This document shows, piece after piece, positions 53,396 through 64,000 of a stretch of 64,000 bases of DNA. The stretch lies in the NCBI GenBank assembly GCA_028751875.1, contig CM054158.1, positions 14,493,101 through 14,557,100 on the forward strand. Reading direction: 5' to 3'. A program made the translations under genes and the position numbers. The notes beneath the pieces were generated by a model. That model was not told where the DNA came from and did not search any database. It saw only the letters and a program-made list of their open reading frames with translations. Within the stretch, counting starts at the first letter, position 1. Every line of letters starts with the position of its first letter. This DNA is from Rapana venosa (lineage: Eukaryota; Mollusca; Gastropoda; Neogastropoda; Muricidae).

Positions 53396-53697
53396 ATACA
53401 CACACAGCACACACACAGCACCACACACACACACACACACACAGAGCACACACACACACACAGCACACACACACACACACAGCACACACACACAACACAC
53501 ACACACACCCACACAACAGCACACAACACACACACACAGAAGCACACACACACACACACACACACAACACACACACAACACACACAGCACACACACAACA
53601 CACACATACACACACAGCACACACACACACACACACAGCACACAACACACACACACACATCACACACACACACACACACACACAGCAGCACACATAA
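53222..53697. repeat. (CA)n with GCACA interruptions
   Basis: About 370 bp of dense CA repeat (53318-53690). It generates long Thr/His and Cys/Val ORFs that are not genes. Confidence 0.95.
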
Positions 53698-54699
53698 CTC
53701 ACATCAGCCAAACCACACACAGTACACCAGGAATAAGTGCATCAGACCAACAGAACACCACAGACCCGCCACACCGCAACTCTTCACAAAAACAGAAACT
53801 TCACTGTCAAAATGGCAAAAAACCTTACTGTTGTGTTCATACACTTCATCTTCTACCTACTTGTGTTGTGATTGTTGTTGTTGTTTCTGTTGTTTTGTTG
53901 TTGTTTCACTTCGCTTAAGCTCTGTGTTGTTCAGATGGTGTAGTTCCTGCGTGTTGCTCTGTTTACCCATTTGCAATGTAGCGCTTTTGTTTTTGCTTTA
54001 TAAGTTCGATGGCTTTATCAAAGTTCCATACATTAGTATTAGTATTAGGTAGCCCCATTCCGACTTTGGGGTGATGTCTAAACTCAACACCAGTGTTGCG
54101 ATGCATTTTTTTAAGGGGGGGGGTTGGGGGGGTGGCAAAGTTATTTTGGTCTTCCCTTCTCACTACTTTTCCCAAAAAGACAAAAAAATTTTAATATGGT
54201 GCATTTGTTCCAATGCATTACAATTGGGCCTCAGTTTATCGTGATGTGATGGTATGGTAAGTAGATTACTTCCATGCGATCAGAGCGGTGTTACTATTTT
54301 GGGGCACACCTGCAAATTGTGCAGGGCTGTTTTTCCTTTGGCGGTGATTGAAAAAACCCGTTCATACACTTTTCCTTTGGTAATAAAATGTAGTATTTAT
54401 GCCGCCTTCTGGGGGCCCCAATCCCCCTGTTCTGCGTGCTGCCCTAGCCAGAAGTTGTACAGGTTTGGCAGATCAAATATCTCCACTCTGTTACAGTGTC
54501 ATCCAAGGGACTTTCAGAGGAGAGGAGAGAAGTCAGAACTTATCTTGACCCAGGCACTGGCACATGATTGCCACAAATATATGTCAATGCTGCATGCCCA
54601 TGGCTACTCTCACTGAAGGGAATAAGGTATAGTGTGTTGCGTGCACACACACACACACACCACCCCTACTCATCCCATCACACACATGCAACATACACA

Positions 54700-57300
54700 T
54701 ATATAAAGTTTATTCCACAAAGAATATTGGCCCCCACCTTTGAATCAGTGGTTTCTTCTGTAGAGAAGCCAGTGGAGGCCCTTGTAATCCACTGTGGGGT
54801 TAATGATCTCAAGAAAAGGGACACAGACGTCTCCAGTAAACTATTTATCCAAAAAATGTCAGAGATATCAGGTCAAGACACCTCAAACTGAAAATAGTCA
54901 TAAGCAAAGGTGAAGAATATTGATCTGAACATTAAACGATAAGTCTTTAATGCCCTTGTTATGTCAGATCTTTATGGTACTGACAATGTCTCTTTTGTCA
55001 GTCATGCCAACCTAGACACCAGGATACTGAGGGACTGTGTCCATCCTACATCAAGAGGGGCCAGTGTGTTGGCAGGTATGCCTGAGGGTTGTTTTGGGAA
55101 ACCCCAAAGAAGACAAGACCTTTCCTTCCAGGCCTACCTGGGTCATTTCATCTGCAGAAACATCGGCATTTCACTAGAGGCTACGTGAAACCATGGAGAA
55201 GTAGATTTAATTTTGTAAATGACTGGTTCCATGGGGAAGTAGATTTAATTTTGTAAATGACTGGTTCTAATCAAGGAAAATCAAGAAAGAGTTGCATGCA
55301 GTACCTTTGCAATAGTTTAGCGTAATCATTTTAAGATGGGAATATTTATTTTCCCGTCATTTGTAATTTAGATTAACTGTCACATTTTCAGATTTCTCTT
55401 TTGGATTACATGTTGTCATTTCGGTTTTTTTCCTCTACCTCCTTCCCGCCCTTGTTACTGTTTGATCTGGATTACTCTCCGAACTAACTGTAGAGATCAA
55501 CATTGTTTTTAGGTCTATTTTGTCATAGCTACTCCTGACTTCCTCCCCACCACCCCCACTGTGAATACATCACACTTTACCCCTTCCTTTCCCAAACACA
55601 AAAGGAGGATAGATCTGAATCTAAATGGTTATGAGCTGTGGTAGTCAGATCTCAGTTCTACAATGGAATTGTAGATCTTTAGCCACAAACTTAGATTACT
55701 TGCAGCAACACTTAGTGTCAAACACCTGTCAGGTTCTACTTCTTCAGTCTTTAGATGTTAAAAGAAATAAGTTACCAAGAACACCTGTCAGGTTCTTCTT
55801 CTTCAGTCTTTAAATGTTAAAAGAAATAAGTTACCAAGATTGAGGCAGTTTTATTATCCACCTATCTGTGATCAACAGCAACAGATGGAAGAAAAAAGTA
55901 ATACTGCAATATATATTCATATTGGCTTACACTATTGCTTGATACAGTAACCTGTACAAGTAAATGCAAAAGATATTTCATCATGCACTGTCAGTATTAA
56001 GTTTTCAGAATCTTTAATAATAAATTGTGTATCAGTTTACTTACCCAAAGGCCCTGTAAATGATAATATTGATTGGTTAAAAACTGTAAATAACCAACAT
56101 GAAAAATGGTTAATTGGTGGTGATTTTAACAGCCATTTACCATTTTGGGAAAATGGGTGTACCAATTAGACCAGTAACAGGTTTGTTGAAAACATCGTGG
56201 ATTCACCATTAGTATTACTTAATGATGGATCATGTACTAGAATTCCAGACATACCTACTCATGGGTCAACTGCTGTAGATCTCACTCTGATCTCACCTAG
56301 ACTTGGGTTGACATGTTTGTGGAAAACATGTGATGAAACTTTAGGCAGTGATCATATTCCTATATGTATTACTTTTTATGAAAGGTTTAATACAGCAAAC
56401 CCAACCCCAAATATTATCCCGAAATATAACTATTAAAGAGCAAATTGGTTCATTTTTACAAACACTCTTCAAAATCTAGAGACAACTGATCCAAGCGAAA
56501 ATGATATTGATACACTGTACAGTTCATTTTGTAATTCCATCTTAAAAGTAGCCTCTCAATCAATACATAAAGTAAACACAAGTAGTAGGCAAAACTGCAG
56601 TAATTTAGGCAATGTGTGGTGGACTGTAGAGTGTGAAAAAGCAGTTAATGAGAAAAAAAGATTGTTCAAGCAATATATTTGTGATAAATCAATTGCTAAT
56701 CAATATGCCAACATAGGATGTAACCAAGTTATAGAGCAAGCTAAAAAATCTCACTGGACAACATTTTGTAAGGCAAATATTTTAAATCATAACGATACCA
56801 AACAGATATGGAGACAATTAAAGATTATGCAAGAAGGTATAAAACTTGCAGATTATCCCATTTGGTTACCAAACAATTAATTTCCTTCATTGCAGAAAAA
56901 AGCAGAAGCATTAGCTGATTCTTTTTCCAAAATATGTAGACTGGAGGGCCTATCTCAAAGACAGAGAGACTTAAGAAAACTCACATGTTAAGTGACCCTG
57001 TTTCTGACAATAACCATTTCCTGAATGCTCCATTCACTTGTCAAGAAGTGAAAGATGCTATATCATCCTTAACAACCAAACATACATCAGATGAAGTTGA
57101 TGCTGTCTCAAATGAAATTATTAAACATTTACCAGACCAATGGGTAAACAGCCTCCTGAATATATTTAACAAGTGTTGGGGCAGTGGCATTTTACCAACA
57201 GTTTGGAAACAGTCAATTATTGTCCCAATTCTTAAAAACGGTAAGCCAAACACTAGTATAAATAGTTACACTTACATCTCATGTCTGTAAACTGCTAGAA
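54700..57300 (+). mobile_element. Decayed non-LTR retrotransposon (ORF1 esterase, APE, RT start)
   Basis: In order on the + strand. 54730-54890: ORF1 remnant with VIHCGVNDL (G-x-N-D block of SGNH hydrolases). 54961-55190: continuation with RDCVHPTSRG (D-x-x-H catalytic block). 55640-56436: AP-type endonuclease with SVLQWNCRSL, LIGGDFNSHLPFWENG and TLGSDHIPICI. 56600-56880: connector with WWTVECEKAV. 57000-57290: start of reverse transcriptase, ending at IVPILKNGKPNTSINSY. The RT catalytic YADD block and the 3' end are missing. Several stops, frameshifts and local duplications (59 bp at 55722/55781, 38 bp at 55191/55229) mark it as dead. The endonuclease resembles the I/Jockey group. It lies antisense inside an ACSS3 intron. 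Confidence 0.85.
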
Positions 57301-57950
57301 AAAATTGTGTTGACCTTTTGGCAAAAAAAGGGGCCAAACAATTAATAGACATGGCAAAATTAGAACTCGACTTGTCACTACAACAATGTTACCAGATCAT
57401 GCAAAAAGCACAGCAAAAGTTATTCCAGTGTGAAAAAACAGACTTGGTTGTCTAAATGCAGATGGTAAAATTTGAGTGTTTTGTTAAAATATATGAAACT
57501 GACCTATATTATGTAAAACAAATTGTTTCTCTGGCTTGTAGATGGGAATTTAACTGTTTTAAGACAAAATATGTTGAACATGTTTCTTTTGATCATATAT
57601 TGATATGCAGTATGCTGAAAAGTGAATACATGTTCCTACCTCAGTATCATCATCAACTATATTCAGTGATCTTTTACTGAAGTATAATTTTTTCAAATCA
57701 ATTTTGCACAGTCCAATTGGTTATTATGATTATTATGGACTTTAAAGACATTATCCTTCTGCAGTTTAGATTTTTTCTCATTGGTTATGGTTACAAATAG
57801 TTTTATTGTTCATTTGTTAGATTCTGTTAGAAATAGGGATTTTTATTATTCTGTACTCAAGAATTATTTGTATTTACATTTTCTTACAGTTCTGTGTAGA
57901 TTTAATTAATACATTAATCCCCTACCCCACTCCCAGAATTCCTCCCCTCC
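57301..57950. other. AT-rich sequence after the LINE
   Basis: A low-GC stretch with no motif I can name. It may be further decayed element sequence. Confidence 0.5.
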
Positions 57951-58009
57951 ACTTTTTTTTTCTTAATGTGTGTAATATCACATTTTGTGAAGAGACCGTA
58001 AAATGAAAT

Positions 58010-58128
58010 CGAACACACACACACACACACACATCCCAACCTCCACTCCTCCCCAACCCACACACATTCACCCTCACCACACTCCACCCAACCCTCTACA
58101 CCCCCCCTCCCCCCTCCACACACACACA

Positions 58129-58173
<45 letters not shown>

Positions 58174-58175
58174 AC
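58010..58175. repeat. (CA)n and CCACACC-rich run near an ACSS3 donor
   Basis: CA repeats flank a C-rich middle. On the transcribed strand this is a UG-rich block starting about 17 bases after the 5' splice site of exon 58192-58294. Confidence 0.9.
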
Positions 58176-58191
58176 AGATATTCATTCATAC

Positions 58192-58294
58192 CAGTTTGCC
58201 ACCAGTTATCCAGCACAGGTTTCTTCAGCAAGTCTCTAATCCAGTCCATGGTTTCATGATCACAGTGTTCTCCGCAAGGAAGAGGGCCTGGAAG
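58192..58294 (-). pseudogene. ACSS3: ACSS3-like exon with a one-base frameshift
   Basis: 103 nt between an acceptor (..TGTCATAG, the AG ending at 58295) and donor GTATGA. The peptide reads S-FQALFLA in one frame and then, one base later, GEHCDHETMDWIRDLLKK and PVLDNWWQT in another. The family sequence here is LFVAGERCD..., so the break falls inside the AGE triplet, where GCGGGAG is expected and GCGGAG is present. The neighbouring phases (2 in, 1 out) require 104 nt, confirming that one base is missing. The downstream part keeps the conserved DxWWQT motif (A5 region). Translated as given, the protein stops prematurely. The cause may be a sequencing error, an allele or true loss. The acceptor's pyrimidine tract is weak. 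Confidence 0.85.
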
Positions 58295-58329
58295 CTATGA
58301 CATGGTTTGTATCAGCACATACCTTCAAG

Positions 58330-58368
<39 letters not shown>

Positions 58369-58431
58369 AAGAAGTATATATATATATAAGAGATATGATA
58401 TACTAATATATAAAGTATATAAAAGATAGAC

Positions 58432-58436
<5 letters not shown>

Positions 58437-58506
<70 letters not shown>
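58437..58506. repeat. (AG)n with an adjacent (AT)n
   Basis: A pure AG run, preceded by AT dinucleotides at 58335-58395. Confidence 0.95.
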
Positions 58507-58510
<4 letters not shown>

Positions 58511-58764
58511 AAACAAGATTTTTTTCATCAAAACAATTTTCTCCATATTTCAAGAATATGTTTCTCTCCAGAAATTTTAACAAAATCTCAGAGGTATGAA
58601 TTGCAAGTGATAAAAAGGGAGCAGACATTTTAAAGGAAATCCTTTTTCAACGGAATTTAGCAAATGTGTTTTAAATTCATAAAACCAGAAATCTCAAGTT
58701 AAAGGTCATATAAATGAATGCTCGCATGAATACACAAGCATACACATGTATGCTTAGGCATGCG

Positions 58765-58910
58765 CACACACACTCATGCATGCACACACACACACCAACA
58801 CAGAGACTCACACACACACACACACACAGACTCACACACACACACACACACACACAACACACAGACTCACACACACACACACGCACACATGCACGCACGC
58901 ACACACACAA
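58765..58910. repeat. (CA)n with CAGACT units
   Basis: CA repeat interrupted by AGACTCACACAC blocks. Confidence 0.9.
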
Positions 58911-59040
58911 CTGATATAAAAATTTTAAAATCTATAAATACACTACAATAAACCTTTGAGAGGGGGGGAGGGAGGAGGGGGAAGAACAATCACACAATAA
59001 AGACAGTATTTTTACAACCTAACAGAAGTGGGAGGTGAGT

Positions 59041-59067
59041 GGGGGGGGGGGGGGGGGGGGGGGGGGG
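59041..59067 (+). repeat. Poly-G run of 27
   Basis: An uninterrupted G homopolymer, 230 bp from an ACSS3 exon. Confidence 0.95.
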
Positions 59068-59298
59068 TAAAAGAGAAATAAAAACAAAAACAAAAAAAGA
59101 CAAGTGCAGAACAGGCGTAAGAATCAAGACATAATGGATTTAGTGCATTGTTTGAAATAACTCCAAACTGTAAAAAATAAAAATAAAAAAATAATAAAAT
59201 AAAAGTGCATTTTTGTAACCGCTTAGAAGGTAGCAGTGCTGCCTGAACACACAGGGAGTAACTGTCAGCACAGGAGGAGGAGGAGGAGGAACACACAC

Positions 59299-59342
59299 CT
59301 GTCGTTGGGCAGGTACTTCTTCGGAAAGGTTCCTTCCGGATC
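59299..59342 (-). CDS. ACSS3: ACSS3-like micro-exon
   Basis: 44 nt, phase 0 in and phase 2 out, acceptor GTGTGGCAG, donor GTGTGT (within a GT-rich stretch). Peptide DPEGTFPKKYLPND plus two bases. It corresponds to the variable loop DPGAALGKQYSLTR of ACSS3, between the TAPTAIRAIR and LFVAGE segments. Confidence 0.85.
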
Positions 59343-59559
59343 CTGCCACACATCACAAACACAGCGGGTACTACTCATGGCAACAGGTGGATGACAGAGA
59401 AAACACACACATAATATGCACACACAAACACACATATGCATGCGCACACGCACAACACACACAAACAAATCCATCTACATTATAAAGTAAGATGGAGGGG
59501 AGGGAGGGAGGGGGAGGGGAGGGGGGGGAGGGAGGGGGGAGAGGAGGGGGAGGGGAGTA

Positions 59560-59965
59560 TAGCCTAGCAGCTAAGAGCACAGCACTCATGATCTGACGGT
59601 CAGGGATCGAGCCACTATGGAGGCCCCATTTTAGGGATTTTTCCCTGGAGTTAACATCAACACCGACTCCTCTCCTCCCAAAAGTCCTTCAGATGAGACT
59701 TTAAACCGAGGCCCCACATGTGAACGCATGCAGAACATCTTGCGTACATGTTACAAGCCCATTTCCACCTTTTGGAAGAGTAAGCAGGTCCATTTTGCGC
59801 TGGTAGAAATGGATGATGACATCTTTAAACTGCATGCGCAGGGGTAAGTGTGTAGACACCATCCCCGAAGTCAGTGCGGCTACCTTTTTAATGGTGGGTA
59901 AGAACAGTCACATTCCCAAAACATGAACCTTGGAGCTCTAGCAGAGGAACACACACACACACACA
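59560..59965 (+). repeat. SINE-B copy, full length, long 3' module
   Basis: Head GGAGTATAGCCTAGCAGCTAAGAG, B box GGGATCGAGCCAC, CGACTCCTCTCCTCCC, CAGATGAGACTTTAAACCGAGG, GAAGTCAGTGCGGCTACC and GAGCTCTAGCAGAGGAACAC. Confidence 0.85.
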
Positions 59966-60316
59966 ACAAAGAGAGAAAAAAAATTGGACTGCTAATCAAA
60001 ATGTTTGGGTTTTTTTCAATTAAAAAACCCAAAGTTACAGAATGGAAAAAAAAAAGGGGGGGGGGGGGGGAATTCCTGAAGATAACGACGCCTGCATTAG
60101 CATTCATGGGTTTATACATATACCTCTACATCTATCTACAGAGGTACAGATTGCATGCAAGTGCACACACACACACATTTCTACATGCTCACACACCTGT
60201 ACACACACCTGTACACACACACACACATTTCTACATGCTCACACACCTGTACACACACACACACACACACCAAAGATCAGAAGCTACAAAACACAGGGTA
60301 GATGACCTTGACCTAC

Positions 60317-60427
60317 CTCTGCTCTGATGGCGCGGATGGCGGTGGGGGCGGTGAACATGCCTTTGACATTGTGGTCACGCAGCACGCGGAAAAAAGTGCC
60401 TGTGTCTGGCGTATTCACAGGCTTCCC
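60317..60427 (-). CDS. ACSS3: ACSS3-like exon
   Basis: 37 codons in phase 0/0, acceptor TTTGTCCCCAG, donor GTAGGT. Peptide GKPVNTPDTGTFFRVLRDHN, then VKGMFTAPTAIRAIRAE. The FTAPTAIRAIR motif is shared with vertebrate ACSS3 (LFTAPTAIRAIRQQ) and lines the acyl-substrate/ATP pocket in this family. Confidence 0.96.
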
Positions 60428-60479
60428 CTGGGGACAAAAAAACAACCCACACCAATATTCCCAAATCTAAGTTCAGACT

Positions 60480-60855
60480 CTTCCCTATGGGGATGCCAAG
60501 GGCCTGTCAGTACAAACCTTCTGGAATATCTGTGCTATGAACTCCCTCTTTTCTATCTTTCTCTTTGTTTCTTCCTTTCTTTCCTGTCACAAATTCTGTG
60601 CTAAGAATTCTCTCTTTTCTATCCCTCTCTTTCTTTCTGGCTTGTTCCTTTTCTTCCTGTCACCACCTTCTTGTCTATTTTCTGCCTTCTTGGTCCATTC
60701 TCCAGCCTTTTGTCCAGAAAGACTTAAAAGATATCAATTCTCCCCCAGTCCGAAGTTGCATGCGCTGGGCCTGACTTGTCAGGCGCTTAATGGCAGGGCA
60801 ACACATTTTTGCTCATATGATAGATAATGGTAGTTGCTGTCTGAGCATTCAAATC
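60480..60855 (+). repeat. Family E copy
   Basis: GGGATGCCAAGGGCCTGTCAGTAC, the TTCTGTGCTA..AATTCTCTCTTTTCTATCCCTCTC block (partly duplicated at 60525-60630), GGGCCTGACTTGTCAGGCGCTTAATGG and TAGTTGCTGTCTGAGC. Confidence 0.88.
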
Positions 60856-61094
60856 TTTCTATAAAGAAGATCAGGCTTTTTTTGTTTTGTTTTAACTGTG
60901 CTCACAAAAATCTCAGACCAATATTATCCTAATGAGTCTTGTAGTCATTATCACCTGCTTTCAAACTTCACAGTATGTTGTCAAAGTCAAAGTAGAGTAC
61001 AGTCTTTTAGAGTCTTTTAAGCTTCTAAGAATTACGAAGTGAAACCAAAATAACCCAACAACAACAATATAAAAAAACAACCCCACAAAGCTTG

Positions 61095-61795
61095 CCTACT
61101 TCCATTTCTTACTTCATCCTATACTTCCACTTCTTACTTCATCCTATACTTCCACTTCTTACTTCATCCTATACTTCCACTTCTTACTTTCTCCTATACT
61201 TCCACTTCTTACTTCATTCTATACTTTCACTTCTTACTTCATCCTATACTTCCACTTCTTACTTCATCCTATACTTCCACTTCCTACTTCATCCTATACT
61301 TCCACTTCTACTTCATCCTATACTTCCACTTCTTACTTCATCCTATACTTCCACTTCTTACTTCATCCTATACTTCCACTTCTTACTTTCTCTATACTTC
61401 CACTTCTTACTTCATTCTATACTTTCACTTCTTACTTCATCCTATACTTCCACTTCTTTCTTTCATCCTTACTTCCACTTCTTACTTCATCCTATACTTC
61501 CACTTCTTACTTTCTCCTATCTTCCACTTCTTACTTCATCCTATACTTTCCACTTCTTACTTCATCCTATTACTTTCCATATACTTACTTCTTTCTCCTA
61601 TACTTCCACTTCTTACTTCATCCTATACTTCCACTTCTTACTTCTCCTTACTTCCTATACTTCTTACTTCATCCTATACCTCCACTACTTCTACTTCATC
61701 ATACTTCCACTTCTTACTTCATCCTATACTTCCACTCTTCCTTACTTCCTTACTTCCACCACTTCTTACTTCTTCTATCTCCCTTCTTCTTGTTC
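61095..61795 (+). repeat. 25-bp pyrimidine-rich minisatellite
   Basis: About 28 units of ACTTCATCCTATACTTCCACTTCTT with small deletions that increase toward the right. The 282-codon ORF through it is an artefact of the stop-free unit. Confidence 0.93.
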
Positions 61796-61799
61796 CTAT

Positions 61800-62394
61800 A
61801 CTGCAGGCACTCGTATTCACTGGTCTTCCTGTGTTTTACTTCAGGACTTGCTCACTGGCCTTTATCCTAACTTATCCTCCTTCAGAACACTTCTTTTTTC
61901 AATTCTCCGTTCTGGGTTTTCCTTCTTCCCGACTCTCTAAATGCGAATTTGGTCTTCATGTGTTTATCTTCTCTGTGCATTACTGAATGGGAATGCATGG
62001 CTGGGGCTGTCACTTGGTGTGACCTGGGAGGTTGATACTGCCTAATTCACAAATGTCTGCTGTGTAGAGTGTTTTTATTAATTTAAAACAAGCTCAGGTG
62101 GGTATGTTTATTGTTCCTTATAACTCATAACCACTGACTGAATACTGACTCTTCAAAACTTTGGATGTTTGATCCATGGACATGTGGATGACAGAAAGGA
62201 AAATTAAAGACCTGTTCGCACTTTGGAAGATGGCCATTGGTGCTTGGAAAATATACCATTTATTTCAAACATGGCACAGGTGTGTGGTTAGGACGCATTT
62301 CATTCGGATCTGACATACCTTTAAGATAAGCTAAAAATGGTTGCATTTCGCAAATTTTCACCTGTAGGAACTCCAACTCACATGATAATACTGA
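61800..62394. other. Intronic spacer
   Basis: Unique-looking sequence with no recognised exon or repeat. Confidence 0.5.
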
Positions 62395-62790
62395 TAATCC
62401 CAAAATTCCTTTGGATGACACTATAAACCAAGGACCCATGTGTGAACGCACACAGAACACCTTGTGCACAAGCTAAAAACCTGTTCCACCTTTTGGAAGA
62501 ATAGGCCATTTCGTGCTAGGAGGAACATATGACAACATTTTTTTTAAACATATGCACACAGGTGTCGTGTTTGGACACCATTCTCAAAGTCGGAATGCAG
62601 CTACCTTAATGATGGGTAAAAATGGTTGCATACGCAAAATCTCACCTTAGGGGAACCTCAAAGCTCTAGCTGAGGAACAAACAAAATAAAAATCCAAAAA
62701 TGCTGCTTCCGAGATTTAAACCCACGACTTCATAGATCCAGAGGATTGAAGCTGAATGGCCTTAACCACTTGACTATAGCGTCTGTTCAA
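62395..62790 (+). repeat. SINE-B long 3' form and a tRNA-like end
   Basis: AAAATTCCTTTGGATGACACTATAAACC, GTTTGGACACCATTCTCAAAGTCGG, CATACGCAAAATCTCACC and GAGCTCTAGCTGAGGAACAAAC. Then a reversed tRNA-like fragment (TTTAAACCCACGACTTC, CTTAACCACTTGACTATAGCG) follows. Confidence 0.8.
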
Positions 62791-62989
62791 TTTAATAATA
62801 ATAATAATAATAATTAAAAATGGAATTTAAGAAATCAAACCACTTGCATTCAACACACCCCTACACATACAACCAATAACAATTAACAGAGTTAACAAAT
62901 TCAAATGTACATACACACACACACACACACACGCACGCGTGTGCCCACACACTCAGGTTATACACTTTGGCAGGGTGATAGGGATTTCG

Positions 62990-63610
62990 GCTGTTTTAGG
63001 CAGGGACAGATTTGAGATGAAACAAGAGGGACAAAATCTTAGTTTTGGAATAAATATGTCTTGAGGCTGGATTTAAAGTGCCATAAGTAGGCTTTTGGCG
63101 AAGGGAGAGAGGCAGGTCATTCCAGATCAATGGATCAGAAACAGAGAAAGAGCGACGGCCAACAGTGGATTGGTTGAATCTCAGTATTCGTAAGCATAAA
63201 GTATCTACAGCAGAGTGGAGGGAACGAGAAGGAGTATGTAGGTGAAGACAGTCACAGAGGTAGGAGGGAGCTGTTTTGTGGAGACATTTGTAACAGAGGG
63301 TACTGATCTTATAGTTTATTCTCTGTGGCACAGGCAGCCAGTGGAGAGATTGCAAGAGAGGAGTTATGTGCTCAGAGTTTCTCTTTCTAAGGACTTAGTC
63401 GAGCTGCAGAGTTTTGTATACATTGAAGGGGTGGATTGATGATGCTGGCAGACCGGCCAGAAGAGAATTACAATCGTCCAGATGTGAAAGAATGAGAGAT
63501 GAGACTAGTTTGGATGTTGCATCAGTGGACAGGTACTTTCGAATTGCACTCATACGCCGTAATTGATAGTAGCATGATTGGCAGGTCTGGGTGACGAATC
63601 TTTGCAAGCA
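62990..63610 (-). mobile_element. CR1/L2-type LINE, C-terminal ORF2 fragment
   Basis: Reverse-strand fragments keep the end of a LINE ORF2: YLSTDATSKLVSSLILSHLD, CNSLLAGLP, then after a frameshift LQSLHWLPVPQRINYKI, CYKCLHKTAPSYL, and VGRRSFSVSDPLIWNDLP. This block is characteristic of the thumb/C-terminal end of CR1/L2-group polymerases. It has at least one frameshift and is 5' truncated. An (ATA)n run at 62795-62812 may mark its 3' end. It lies in the sense orientation within an ACSS3 intron. Confidence 0.85.
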
Positions 63611-63659
63611 ATTTCTGATGATTAAAAAAAGAAAACAAACCAAACAAAAATAAATCCAC

Positions 63660-63880
63660 ATAAATACCCCCATTCACCCACCCACAAAACAAATTTACAA
63701 CACACACATACAACACACACATACAACACACACAACCACCCCCCACCCACCCCCCACCCTTCACACACCCCCCACCACACACACACACACAACACCCCCA
63801 ACTCCATCCCCCCCCCACCACCACACACACACACACACACTCACTTCACACACACACACACCCTTCACACACACACCAGA
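63660..63880. repeat. (CA)n and CCACCC run near an ACSS3 donor
   Basis: CA-rich. On the transcribed strand it is a UG/G-rich block starting about 12 bases after the 5' splice site of exon 63892-64000. Confidence 0.92.
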
Positions 63881-63891
63881 GAACTCTTTAC

Positions 63892-64000
63892 CTCGAAAAC
63901 GATAGTGGTATTGCCATGAAGGAGGGGGGCGTAAGTGATGTAGGAATGGCCCACAACCCAGCCCAGGTCGGAGGCCGCCCACCAGACGTCCCCTGGCTTC
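63892..64000 (-). CDS. ACSS3: ACSS3-like exon, runs off the window
   Basis: The most upstream visible exon of an acyl-CoA synthetase short-chain family member 3-like enzyme. It makes acyl-CoA from a short-chain acid (propionate preferred in mammals), ATP and CoA in the mitochondrial matrix. Peptide [20 protein letters not shown], then [16 protein letters not shown], ending at donor GTAAAG in phase 0. The [18 protein letters not shown] block is diagnostic of ACSS enzymes. The N-terminal half, with the mitochondrial signal and the P-loop-like A3 motif, lies to the right of the window. The exon's 5' boundary is not visible. Confidence 0.95.

Noticed and set aside
53262..53720. Cys/Val-rich and Thr/His-rich ORFs of 120-150 codons
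   Set aside because: Translation of (CA)n/(TG)n in both strands.
53700..53800. Reverse-strand ALIPGV as a candidate VPGY segment
   Set aside because: No matching upstream residues, no phase agreement, and the flank is CA-repeat derived.
54250..54480. Candidate for the missing ACSS3 exon (reverse-strand SITA near GAACGGG)
   Set aside because: Only four residues resemble the expected ETGxPITA; the following sequence lacks the GQxGxxVPGY part, splice sites and frame.
61092..61940. 282-codon ORF rich in Phe/Leu/Ser/Tyr
   Set aside because: Translation of the 25-bp pyrimidine minisatellite.

Overview
The window looks like nuclear DNA from an invertebrate, most likely a marine mollusc and probably a gastropod. 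The support is multi-exon animal genes, a density of tRNA-derived SINEs and microsatellites like that of snail genomes, and many long poly-G/poly-C runs. The species assignment is inference. There are no bacterial operons, rRNA genes or CRISPR arrays.

Two protein-coding genes are visible, and they converge. On the + strand at the left edge are the last three exons I can see of a TRAF-family signalling adaptor (674-940, 2641-3087, 3685-4188). The last exon holds a complete TRAF/MATH domain that reads most like TRAF6. On the - strand, from beyond 64000 leftward, is the 3' half of an ACSS3-like mitochondrial short-chain acyl-CoA synthetase. Its exons are at 63892-64000, 60317-60427, 59299-59342, 58192-58294, 51524-51587, 50036-50117, 48759-48881, 47271-47370, 44867-45042 and 44040-44117 (stop). 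All junction phases agree except around 58 kb. There one base is missing from exon 58192-58294, and the exon that should carry the residues right after WWQT was not found. About 7.8 kb beyond the normal stop, at 36128-36253, is a second copy of the terminal exon in the same phase, with a different, longer C-terminus. It looks like an alternative last exon.

The roughly 32 kb between the genes, and the introns, are repeats and low-complexity DNA. I use working names. SINE-A has a tRNA-like head, then a 5S-rRNA-like segment, then an ATGGGTACCTG domain. SINE-B is tRNA-derived with two alternative 3' modules. SINE-C is tRNA-derived with a TTATATAGCGCT...(ATT)n end. Family E is about 330 bp with a TATAAATAG motif, a conserved hairpin and a (GAA)n end. 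Family G is about 330 bp. Family H is a TCAAG-ended fragment. Nested insertions with target-site duplications give a relative order of activity. A decayed non-LTR retrotransposon (SGNH-type ORF1, APE endonuclease, start of RT) lies at 54.7-57.3 kb, and a CR1/L2-type RT end lies at 63.0-63.6 kb.

Tandem arrays are prominent. The largest is a 2.4 kb minisatellite (33669-36096) built from 20-29 bp units, ending 31 bp from the stop codon of the alternative terminal exon. Others are an almost pure purine (GAA)n tract of about 690 bp, a 25-bp pyrimidine minisatellite of 0.7 kb, and poly-C runs of 45 and 61 bases.

The most distinctive non-coding element is at 27689-27734 (+): a complete minimal type-I hammerhead ribozyme with all conserved core residues, of the kind carried by Penelope-like retroelements. 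The two genes have no evident functional link: TRAF proteins act in innate immune signalling and ACSS3 in mitochondrial propionate/short-chain acid activation.
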